Shown here piece by piece: positions 48,922-59,305 of a stretch of DNA of 64,000 nt. Numbering within the stretch: position 1 is the stretch's first letter; each line of letters starts with the position of its first letter. Source of the stretch: Sclerodactyla briareus (taxonomy: Eukaryota; Echinodermata; Holothuroidea; Dendrochirotida; Sclerodactylidae). The stretch lies in NCBI GenBank assembly GCA_026419785.1, contig JAODTK010005787.1, positions 81,087 to 145,086 on the forward strand, given 5' to 3'. The notes beneath the pieces were generated by a model. The model made no database searches. It saw nothing but the letters and a program-made list of their open reading frames with translations, and was not told the origin of the DNA. Both the position numbers and the translations under genes were made by a program.

Positions 48922-50193
48922 GCTTTTACTAGCACGCGAATGTGCGAATACTCGACAAAGAATATTTTTCGCTCTTGTGTTATTTAATATGGTCTATTTA
49001 TTAGGCACGCGAATCCGCGAATGTGCGAACGTGCGATTTTTTTTGTCGGCGGATCGCGACAAAAACCTAATTGTCCGGTGACAATTCGAAACGCGTGTCG
49101 CGCGCGACGAGCTCCGATTTTATGACCGATATGGAACGTCGAACGGGACACCGTATACTGAGAATTTCATATTTTTTGCTGCAAAATGGTTATAGGCGTC
49201 ACATCATCGTGCAATTCCTTTATTTCGCCTGTTCAATAGGCCTATAGTCTATGTATATTAACAACTGTGCCGATGTTCGAGAATTAGACGGCATGATGGA
49301 GTTTTTGCAGCGTTTTATAACCGATCGGTGGGAATTTTCCACAAGGTATCGGGAATCTTCCGCAATCGGGGTGGATAGATCTACTCGGGAATCGACCAGT
49401 CCAGGGAATGTTATAATTATACTAGGCCTTCTTTCTCTGACCCACCCATGGCATAATACCAAAACTACTGAACAACGTCATCCAGGAAAATGTTATGCCT
49501 GTCTATTATAACCCATGTCAACTCATGCATGCTCTCTCACAAGCAAGTGATTACACTCTAATGAGTAGTCCTCATCAAACCTCGAATGTAGAGTGGAAAT
49601 TCACTCTAAAGAGTGACGTATCACTCTAAATCCCTACAAACAACAAAAAGCGTTTTTAAAACATTTTTAACATGTTTCGCTGATTGTTTCGAACAACGTT
49701 TGTTTGTTGAGTAACAAGAAGGTTAGGAGATGTTTCCAGAACGTTATTCATCAAACGTTTCGAAGAAACGCACACTTCATGGGAATGTACATTCACTCTT
49801 TTTGTTTAAGAAATAGTGTGTCGCCTATTTCGTTGGAAATTCTCGAAGGGCCTCCCGATGCCTCATGGCCCTATATGTCGTAGGCCATAGCCTACAGTCG
49901 TTGTCCTTTCATTGGGTGACTGCGTCTCCTGTGTTTTCTTCATGAGGAGTCTGTCCTGTGGCAATACTGACATCTTGCCTAATTGATGTGCTTCGCGAGC
50001 GCCATGTTTCGTGTCCGTGGTCGCGCTAATAAACTATAGCCGCTCATCTAGTTCTGCGTTTCCCTGCGAATTTTCATTTCGCGGTCCGCGATTCGCGTGC
50101 TCTAGTAAATACCCCCCGCGACAACCGCGATTCCTCTTCGCAGGCGAATCGCGGTCATTCGCCCATTCGCGCATTCGCGTGCCTAGTAAAAGC
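48922..50193. mobile_element. 1.27-kb inverted-repeat element with duplicated ends
   Basis: Left end GCTTTTACTAG then CACGCGAATGTGCGAAT (48,922-48,950). The right end is its inverted counterpart, ending CTAGTAAAAGC at 50,193. A second, inner pair repeats the theme: TTATTAGGCACGCGAATCC near 49,000 and its inverse near 50,095. So each end carries the terminal motif twice. The interior has a CACTCTAAAGAGTG palindrome near 49,602 but no recognisable transposase. No target duplication is clear. Confidence 0.65.
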
Positions 50194-50209
50194 CTGCTTC
50201 CTCATGCTA

Positions 50210-50591
50210 GGATTCCATAGATGCGTATGCGTATTTGAAAAAATCGCCAATTTACTTGAACTGAGCAGGGGCTAGGTTTGAATATGTTTTTTATTTAGTT
50301 TGGCGAAGATAGCTATTGGTTCCCAAACACAAAAATTCATAAATTAAGGCATACTAACGCTGAAAAAAAGCGAAATAAGCACATGTATCAATGCGTTCTG
50401 ATGCGTATCACGGCCAACTGAATTCCATGGAATATCTTCCTTAACAAGCCAAGAAATGAACACATACTGGGCTCTGCCTCTTTATTGTCTTTTCGCATAC
50501 GCTTATCATGTTTTCTCTTCTGAACCACGTTCGTTTTCGTGAATATGTGATTTTCACTCGAGCCTGTATCGCCTTAGCATCTATGGAATCC
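50210..50591. mobile_element. 382-bp inverted-repeat element (MITE-like)
   Basis: GGATTCCATAGATGC at 50,210-50,224 and its exact reverse complement at 50,577-50,591. Inner GCGTATGCG/CGCATACGC blocks extend the symmetry. It lies 16 bases from the preceding element. Non-coding. Confidence 0.6.
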
Positions 50592-52985
50592 CAGCTCAGT
50601 GTTTTGCATCGGGGGGTTCACACCGATATGGAAGGTCGGCGTAAATAGCAGCTTTTCCGCACATTATGTTATACGTGATGCATTGGCTTTGTGTTCCCCT
50701 AATTTGCAATTCCAACTGCATGTTTAAATCGGTAGATTGGTAAAAAAAATTGTAGTTATGTTAATTGCGATGTGCTTCTGTAATTCCTGGTAGTAAAACA
50801 AGAGTTATTTGGAAAAAAACTCGTTCCACCTCACAATGAATCATAATTACGATATCTTCGCCCGCACCTATAAACTACATTCGAAAAATCGACGTACAAT
50901 GCAGGGGCGGCCACCAGCGGGAGCCTGGACCCCCCCCCCCTCGCCCGTCGGGAGCGAAGCGGAGAACCGTCGGGGAGGAAAGTAAGAAAAATAGGTGCGT
51001 TGCGCATGCTCACGGGTGTAAGGACATAGTCGCGTCGCCAGGGTAGGGGCAGGGGGTACGTTCCCCCCTCGAAAACCTTGTGCCCCCAGTGTCCCCTCCC
51101 CCCCCAACTGTGATTTGTGATTTTCGAGAAACTATTCTGTAGTCAGTAATTCGACTAACCAGTTTGAAATAGATCTAGCAAAACACAACAAAACAATATC
51201 ACACGAAAGACAAGAAAGGCAGTAATTGTTCCAATTCGCCTAGAAGCGATAAAAGGAGAAAATTCGCGTCTTCGCGCGAATCCTAGTGGTTAATTTTGTT
51301 CCGTCGCTTTCCCGTCAACTCCACATCACTCTATGGGATTTTTATCTCTTGGCCCTTAACTCATACATATCTGAGAGGTGAAATACTGGACTTATACAAC
51401 AAAATTCTCATTGACCTTGAAAACTACAGTCAACCTCTTTTTGATTACAGAAACCCTTTAACCTCCGTCCGTTTCTCCTCCCTCGACACGCGCGCTTTTG
51501 GAACTACAGTAGCTTAGGCTATCAGATGCTCAATTTTCACGCTGTTTTTTTCCCAGGAGTAACTGCTTACGGCTACTGACTCAGATCATGGTTGGGACAG
51601 TAGAGCTGAAGATAGCTGAATGTCCCAATTTTCTTGTGAGATCCTTTTTTCCCGATGTGCCCGGGAAACCCAGAAAAAACATGCGCTTCGTGCGTACTGG
51701 TGAACAGTAGTTTGGAGCACAAATTATTGAACATTCTGGCCAAAAAAGTCGAGCATCCTAAGACCGAACGGCGTCTGACCAAAATAGTCAAATTCTTCAC
51801 CGATTATAGAATTTGTTTTAACAAAATGGCCAGATTTTAAGCTGGTACATGCAGCCTACAACGCTCGGAGAAGAAAATTCCCTATTAGTACTCTCCGCGC
51901 CAACCTATGGTGGCGTCTACGCTCGTGACCCCTCCCAACAAAATGTCTGTGCCCCCCTTGTTCCCCTAGTTTGCAAGTCTGGTGACGACACTGGTGCAGG
52001 GAATTGTATTTAACTATGAGAGGACATGTGGCCAGGTTTCAGCCCATCGGACAATATTTAAAGATGGATTGTCGTCAATTAAAATGTTCTTGTATAACGC
52101 ATATACTTGCACCCAGCAATTGAAAATGAAACCAATGGTATATTTCACGCATTTTTTTCCTCCAAATAAAATTTAATCATCATAATAAGGTAGGAAAGTA
52201 TCGCTTCAAAGTAATTTGTGCTGCACATTACGATATTTTTGTCGCCTGACGTCATGCAAATTCGCCGTCGCTTGTTCGCTGGAGCTAGCAGACCGACACT
52301 CCATCTTAGAATATCGTATCACTCGATGGGCTATGCAATACATGATGTCATGCCAATTCTCCGCAGTCTCCATGTACCAGTCATCATGTAATTTACGGTT
52401 CAAGCACTTCGAAAAATCACGCGTCATAACTCATATCCCAGCATATAGCATCTAGTAATCTTAATACTATAACCAAATAATCCGTGCACGGTTATTCACG
52501 TAGCTAGGTTACCGCGTTATCTTAACACACAGTTACGTAGTCGGAAAAAATATGTTTGGCAGAAAAATGAATATTTTTAATAATAATTCCATCCTACGTA
52601 TCGTACTCGGATACACCAGTGCGTCTGAGGGTTTTCAGGTTGTCCAAAAATTCCCGAATTTCCTTACTCCCTCCCCCCGGATCAGTCTATCAAAGATCAC
52701 TGACGAACGATTGGCACCCAGTCGGGAAACCAGAGTAGGCCTGCCGCCTACGACCGCACGGCGCCGCCAATGGTACAAAACGATATAGAATCGTCCACGA
52801 ACAAATCTTGTCGGTCTCAAAACTGATTCACAACCCCCCCCCCCCCCTGGAATTTCATGTAATATACGCTTGACACAACTCTTTGGTTGTCACTGCATAG
52901 GGGAACAGCACACAACAGCTGTTGAAGAGTCAGAGTTGAGATGATGATGAAGAATTTTACACCACACAAGAAAACAAAACCCCAG
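50592..52985. other. CpG-richer unassigned stretch with repeat fragments
   Basis: Holds C/G-rich fragments at 50,900-51,115, an ATTCGCG...CGCGAAT hairpin at 51,263-51,282, and a relative of the GCGCCAACC hairpin repeat at 51,885-51,965. No supported gene. Confidence 0.45.
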
Positions 52986-53240
52986 GACTACTTAATTCCT
53001 GCATAGTGAGACTAGAAGCATTCCAATCTGGATTGTTTCTGGGCCAAAAATGCCCACCTATGAAGACTTGGTATACAATAACATGTCTATAGTTGAGTTC
53101 ACCATTCACTGATATGATCGTGTGCGATAGTTCGTCGTACTCCACGAAATCAGGAACCCGTGGGCCAACCATGTCGTTATAGTAATTATGAAACAGCTTG
53201 ATTCGTGCATTGCGCCTCCTCTCCTGCAAAGTAGGCTAGG
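52986..53240 (-). mobile_element. Relic of a retrotransposon reverse transcriptase C-terminus
   Basis: Minus strand reads LQERRRNARIKLFHNYYND...FWPRNNPDWNASSL. A LQxRRxxARLxxLYK start and a FFPRTxxDWNxLP end are typical of the region after the polymerase core in non-LTR elements. Only this tail is left and no active-site motif is present. Confidence 0.5.
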
Positions 53241-53664
53241 CAAGATGTTGCAGGAGGCCCTGCTACACTGGGTTGACCGGCGGTGATCCTTGCAAACAAT
53301 CTGGCATCTTGTGTGCTTGGCTGACCATTTACCCAGCTTCTTAAATTACAAGCTTTCTATGGATCCCAACTGAGGAGCTCTATTTCCAAAGATAATCACT
53401 AAGCATGATCGTACCAGACTATAGCAATGTTCCCTTCCGTCGTTTTTAAGTATCACAGTCATACGATGTCTACGGATCAGATTGAGATCTTTTCAGCTTT
53501 ACCCCCAAATTAGTTTATAAGTTGACCATGAGAGCTTTTAAGTGATGGTTACTCTGAGATAGGGATGTCCCCACCCCCTTATTAATTGACCCACTCGTTG
53601 TGATTGATACCACTCATACTAGACACTACTCAGGGAGAGGGGTTGCTACTCGGAGATCATCCTA
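53241..53664. other. Unassigned
   Basis: No supported feature. Confidence 0.4.
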
Positions 53665-53745
53665 CTCGTCCCCCAATATTTTGGTTGGGGGGACGCAATG
53701 CATTTGTCCCCCCCCCCCCAATATTTTGCAGCCCGCTGCTCTTTC
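53665..53745. repeat. C-rich repeat with paired CCCCCAATATTTTG blocks, copy 1
   Basis: Two CCCCCAATATTTTG blocks about 50 bases apart with a complementary G-rich stretch between them. The same arrangement is at 62,395-62,475. Confidence 0.65.
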
Positions 53746-54169
53746 ACTGACATGTATCCACTTCCGCCGTAACCGTGTTCAAACAATGCATCTTGACCTA
53801 CATGAATCAAGCTGAGTGAAATTCGTTGATCCATTTTCGATTTTTTTGCGCGCTTACGCGCGCGGGTACTCTATGTACCGGTGTGTTCAGACATATGTGT
53901 GGCCTTGTGCACATTTAATGTTCCTTACCAAAAATGCTGAAAGTTTACTCTGGGTTGTTTCTAAACTATCACTGAAGGAAGGGGTTATCCGTCAATCTCG
54001 AGCGGTTGCATAAGACTGGCATCTCTACCAGTGGTGTGTTTGGCTGACTTAAGGACGTTTGTTCGAGTTCCTGCAGGGGACCAGTGGTCAGATATATAGA
54101 TAACGAATCCAAACCCAAAAAACATCATAGAAATCGCTAATCCGAGGTGAAGGGGTTGATGCGACGGCT

Positions 54170-54715
54170 AGTGTTATCCATGGGTTGCGACCACTTGTTG
54201 AAAGTGGGGTGCACGATGCACATACTATCACTATGAGGGCTTACGGTGCGGCATCGAAATTGCGGCCATGAACGCCACAAATTGCGTTGTCAAAAAGACA
54301 TGATTCAAAATTAAGATGAAGAAAAGGCCAAATCCAATATTTCCTGCAGATTTTCGATGGAAGCCCAAACGTGTAAATCGGTTGGTTCTGAAGGAAGGAG
54401 GTGAGGCGACGGGGGAAGGTCTACTACCTGGCGCGACTGGATTTGATTTTGACATATAGGCCTATGGTTTATTGAAATTTAAAATAGAGTATTCCGCAAT
54501 CAAGTTATGGGTGCGACCACTTGAAAGTTGGGTGCGCGCACAGTGTGCTAACTATGGGGCAGGCACCCGGTTGCGGGTAGAAACCCCACGAAATAGTCCT
54601 CGAAATTCAGCCAGGGAAAGCCACATATTCGTGCAAAGACATGATAAAAAGCAGGTGAAGATAGTTATATCCAAGAGCCTGTCTTTTCGATGGAATCTCC
54701 AAAGTTTAAAATTTG
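54170..54715. repeat. ~332-bp tandem duplication
   Basis: 54,176-54,370 and 54,508-54,710 share 'atgggt(t)gcgaccacttg', 'gaaattc/gcggccat'-type segments, 'gacatgat', and 'ttttcgatggaa' in the same order, at an offset of about 332. Strongly diverged. Confidence 0.6.
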
Positions 54716-54759
54716 TAACGTTACGGTTTTTTACTCTGTTTATACTCATGACACCTGTT

Positions 54760-55835
54760 TGCTCTAAATTGGAATCTCTTTCCCATGCGCTTTTGGTCCG
54801 CAAAGAAGATAAAATGGCGGCCGTAATCTTTTAGTAAAAAACTGAGGCCTATCTAAGTGATAGGTGGAGAGGGATATGTGCAATGTCGTTGGTCAAATTG
54901 GATCCTGCAAAATCTCGCGCTCCGCGCGAACGTAGTTGTTGCCAATGCCCTTTTCCATTGCTCCTTTCATGACCGTAACCTCTCTATATCTCTTATATCT
55001 CATTTTAGAATGTCACGCACCAACAGCGAAACTTGAATTTTCCTAAGGCGATAAGTTTATGGAGAATCTTTTCTAAAATAAGAAATGTGTTATCAATTTT
55101 AGCAATGCTGCTTACTGTCCCTAAGTCACGGGCAGTGCCGTTTCCTGGCAATCTATAGGGTCTGTCAACGATTCTGTGGGGGAGACGCTAACGCGCCAAC
55201 CTGTGGTAGCGCTCCGCTTAGATGGTATTAAACTTGTCCGTCCCCCCAAGCGCCAACACAAATCGCCGCCCTTGCGCGCAGTTGCCGTTTGTACTTCTAT
55301 ATGTTATACTCATATGGCCACTGTCTGGCCCCAATTGGAAGTGCCCCTCCCATGCGCCGGTGGTCCGCTGAGCAGATCAAAATGGGGGCCGTAATCTTTG
55401 TGGTAAAAACTCAGGCCTCTCTAAGTGAAGGTATAGAGGGGTCAGTGCAATGTCGTTGGTCAAATTGGATCCTGCAAAATCTCGCGCTCCGCGCGAACGT
55501 AGTTGTTGCCAATGCCCTTTTCCATTGCTCCTTTCATGACCGTAACCTCACCTGCATCGTATTTTAGAATGTCACAGCCCCACGCAAAAGCTTGAAGTTG
55601 ATCCCTTAAGGCGAAAAGTTTTTGGAGAACTTCCCCCAATAAAAATTTTGTTATCAATTTTAGGAATGCACTTTTGTCCCACAAGGCACGGAGTGCCGTT
55701 TCTTCCTTCTTGCATCTAGGGGTCTGGTCAAATTCAAAATTTCTTTACTCTACGCGCCAACCAAATGTGGCGCTTCCGCTTAGGTATTATTCATCTTGTC
55801 CCGGTCCCCCCCCCCCCCGCCGCCAAACAAATCGC
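54760..55835. repeat. ~567-bp tandem duplication of the GCGCCAACC hairpin repeat
   Basis: The block 'caaattggatcctgcaaaat' to 'catgaccgtaacctc' is almost identical at 54,894-54,983 and 55,461-55,550, an offset of 567. Flanking homology extends to GCGCCAACCTGTGGTAGCGC (near 55,191) and its partner near 55,753. The central ~90 bases are far more alike than the rest, suggesting conversion or constraint. Confidence 0.85.
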
Positions 55836-57565
55836 CGCCCTTGGCTGACAAGTCACTCGAGTGGTCGTTGACTACAAGTCAACGCAAATATTACACTACT
55901 AACCCTGGGGCCATAATCCCTTCTTCCCGAAATGGTAGGGGTTCGTTTCATTTACGTCCCCCGGGCAGCGCCTCTCAAAACGCGGGATTACGAGGACACG
56001 TTTACTTGGACGAAAAGCATTTACGTTAAGTTTCCAGTATATGTCACTAACGATTTCGAGTTCAATAAGTGCGGCTGAAAGACCCGCGGTTCCCGAGCAT
56101 CCCCCATTTACCACCGCCTATGAGTCGATTTTCTTTCACGGCGACGCCATCATTGGAGCACCAATTCAGAGCCTCGCATCGGATCTTTGAAACTATGAAC
56201 CTAGCGATTAACGGTCCGGGGCCACGAGTCTAGCAAGTCACCACGAGCAATTACTGTCCGGGGTCTTCTTTCTCGTTCTTTCCCGCAGTATCAGGGTTCC
56301 CGAAAGATTCGCCCGAACCATTCATATGGCGTGGTGCCCCGCGGTGAGCAGCGGCGTCAATGCTGCGGAGAAATCCAACAGAACCCACGCAAACCCTACG
56401 GTGTTGTTGTTCGATCAGTGGTGGCGCCAGGATTGTCCCAACTTGGCAAGTTTCCCGACGAAGTGGTCCAGGACCGATCAAAGATTTTCGAGCCTCACCC
56501 TCTACCCCTATGACAAAACCTACCTGCTTTTTTTCATTTTTTATGTCTGTTTTTCTAAGAAAGTTGAACGGTAACTTTGAAAATGAAATACACATTGCGA
56601 CTAGCCTTATTTACTCTTAGGATCCCACTTAATCAGGCTCTATTTGGGTAGAATGCCCTAACCAACTACCCTATGCAGTGATAAACCACTATTGGTGTTT
56701 TTGCATAGTACCGACAAGACAAAGACAAGATGCTGCAAATTGCCCTCACCTAGACAGGGTCCGGGTAATCGCGATACCTGTCACGGAAAATGTAATTACA
56801 CCACGCATTGTATAAAGTGGTAGGAAGATTTAGTAGGATGGATACGCTGATCTAAACTTGAGCAAGGAATCGTCAAATAAGACAATGGTTGAGTTCTTTT
56901 GGGGCAGCTTCCCGACGGGAGAGGCACCCCCCCCCCCCTCCCCTCTGTTGGCGCCACCCTTGTATTCGGCGGCGAGTAGAATATCGGTAAGATTTTTTTA
57001 TTTATGAGGGCAGTCTCTGTATGGATTTTCCAATACACAGATTGATTCACACTATGGCGTTGGTTTCCAATGATGTAGTGTTCATTGAACACCCAATATC
57101 CGCTCCATTACCGGTACCTTCGCTATGACTTTACTACTCTTCCTCTTCTTCTGTGTGTATAAGCAATGAAACATATTGTTTCCACTGGAATGAATGAATC
57201 CCCTCCATCTGGGAATCAGTCCAAATTCAGAGATTAGCATTATATATCTGTTAAATAAGAGGCCTATCTGTATCAATGCTGGCGCTAATGATTACGAGAG
57301 CATATACAGCCACTTTATGAATCGGGTTTTGCAGATATTCACAAGACAAGTTGCTACAACGTGATCTGATGGTAGGCCGGACAAACAAGATAATGTCTGA
57401 TAGTTATCGGGAACATGATATAGATATTAAAACATTGCGTTCGGCCAGATACATCCTCCCCTTACACTGTCCCGTTGTCATGGGGGCGTCTGCTCTGTTA
57501 AGGCTGAAATTCCAGATTGTCGTTGATTGCTTCTTAGTTTAGTTTTAGTTTCATTTAGTTCATTT
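55836..57565. other. Unassigned stretch with repeat fragments
   Basis: Fragments of C/G-rich repeats at 56,405-56,480 and 56,885-56,965. Overlapping open frames at 56,251-56,620 on both strands lack recognisable domains. No supported gene. Confidence 0.4.
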
Positions 57566-57569
57566 TTAG

Positions 57570-58430
57570 TTTAGTGAAAAAGGGTCAGGAAGGACAAATC
57601 TCATGAGAGCTCCTGGAGCAACAACATCCCAAAAACAAGAACAACCAATATGCTTCCAGAATTCTCCCACAATTCCTGAAAATGAATCCAGACTGTTCTC
57701 GAACGCATACACACTCCTAGACAGAACAACACTCTTCAGGAAGGCTATTCCACCTATCGCTATCTTGGAGAGAATATTTCCGAATTTCCAATATACACTC
57801 ATCGTTTACCACGAGCTTGGGCAATGCCCCCCGATGGGGTACCTTTGGAAAACTCGAAGAAATAGTGGAAGCCTTGGAATACAGGCCATCGCTCCATGAA
57901 GCAAATTTGAAAACCTGAATCAAATTACTTTCGAATTCGTCTCAGCTTCCTCGAAGTTAGACCGAGCCGCCTCAATCTCTCCCTCGTAGGAAATCTCTAA
58001 GACAGTGAATTAATCTAGTGGCCCTCCGCTTGAACGTTTTCAATCACCGGAGAGTAGCTTTCCGAAGTCTAGGAAAATTATATCAAACAGTAACTGCGTC
58101 GTCACTGCACTAGCTATTAACATCTTCCTAAATTTTAAGAGATTAGTCCAACCCAAAAACGCCACGATGAATGATCCCGAAGATGATTCTACCACGTTTG
58201 CAGACACACTAGTAGACTCCTGGCCTGTAATTACAAGGAAGAGACCGAATTGCCTTTCTTGAAAAATTGGATGAACATTGCTCTCCCCTCCTCCAATCAT
58301 TCCGGAACAACACCTTAAGTCTCTTGCCAGGTTTTATTGAAAACAATTGCTAATGGAACAGACACCTGGGTTCGGCAAAAAGAGTTCACCAAGAGGGGTA
58401 AACTCCGTCCGGCCCAGGATCTTTACACTT
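57570..58430 (-). mobile_element. CR1/L2-like non-LTR retrotransposon relic
   Basis: Reading the minus strand from 58,421: PGPDG, a VHPIF.ER segment (the usual VTPIFKKG position), a VAFLGWTNLL.FRK segment, FDIIFLDFGK (58,075-58,110, catalytic motif A without the following AFD), then a jump across the palm to FKRRATRLIHCLRDF (57,980-58,030), IQVFKF, PHRG, LEIRKYS and WNSLPEE (57,728-57,764). This is the CR1/L2 order. A large internal deletion removes motif C, and frameshifts and stops are frequent, so it is inactive. Confidence 0.8.
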
Positions 58431-58499
58431 TTTTACCTTTCCTTCTTCCACCCGTCCACCTGGCTGCCACCCACCACTGCTTGAACCTCCCAGGGGCGT

Positions 58500-58640
58500 C
58501 GATCCGTTTCGAAACGTGGGGGCCGGGTACACATTGCTGTGCTTTACCATCTAAGCGGAGCGTACAAACCAAATTTGAGTCTTTTCATACCCTCTAGATC
58601 GCGGGAACCGGCACTTGCCAGGCCGATAGTACCCATCTAG
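58500..58640 (-). repeat. Inverted copy of the 22.8-kb hairpin repeat
   Basis: The reverse complement reads 'ggcaagtgccgg', 'gatctagagggtatgaaa', 'tacgctccgcttagatgg', matching 22,780-22,935 and the 55-kb copies. The GCGCCAACC arm is altered here. Confidence 0.65.
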
Positions 58641-58809
58641 CATGTTTTGATTTGAGTGAAAGAAAATAAAAAGTTTTTAACTGTGCAACTAAGATGATCT
58701 ACCGCAATATCATCACACAGGGTATATTTTTATTACCTTTTCCTACCCTGGCTTTGTTTCCGTGGAATCCAGGGCCTATCCGAACATCCCTGGTGGATCT
58801 GGGGGACCC

Positions 58810-59305
58810 CCGTATGTATACTTGACCATTCCGATTTGAGGTAGAACAATTTTCCCCGAATTTGCAAGTCAGTTAACCAGAAACTACCGGAGGCGAAGCG
58901 CGCGTAACATTTTCCATGTTTTTCGGGCATTTTAAACCAAAATTTTGGCCTTTTTCCTTCCCAGTTTTCCACGGTTTTTTTGCCCGATTTTATCATCTTC
59001 TCAAGACCCTGGCGGGGAGTCGGGGGGGGGGGGCAGTCTGCCCCTCCAAGGCTTCTTGAAATTATTTGTAGGAACAAATTGATTCGAAGCCTGGCAGAGG
59101 ACGGCCATGCCGCGACGAAACCTACATTTATGCACTTTCGGCTATTCGTTTCAAATTCGGGGACTCGTATAAGAAAATGGGTAATCCGTCGACTTTGGCC
59201 CTAGTGGGTCCAATCTTCACCTGGGGTCCGCACATGGAATCAGTGGACTCGAGACAATTTTCAACGCGACTATTGTTTGGTTGGACAAAAATTGATCCAG
59301 TGTGA
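58810..59305 (-). repeat. Dispersed ~0.5-kb repeat, minus-strand copy
   Basis: Reverse complement aligns with 22,078-22,610 throughout, including the G-rich GGGGGGCAGTCTGCCCC hinge near 59,025-59,044 and 'tgcggaccccaggtgaagat' near 59,212-59,231. Confidence 0.8.

Noticed and set aside
54000-54095. Possible tRNA-like GTTCGAGTTCC box
   Set aside because: No A box at the right distance and no stem structure.
56251-56620. Overlapping open frames on both strands
   Set aside because: Overlap in several frames in a CpG-rich segment with repeat fragments; no domain.
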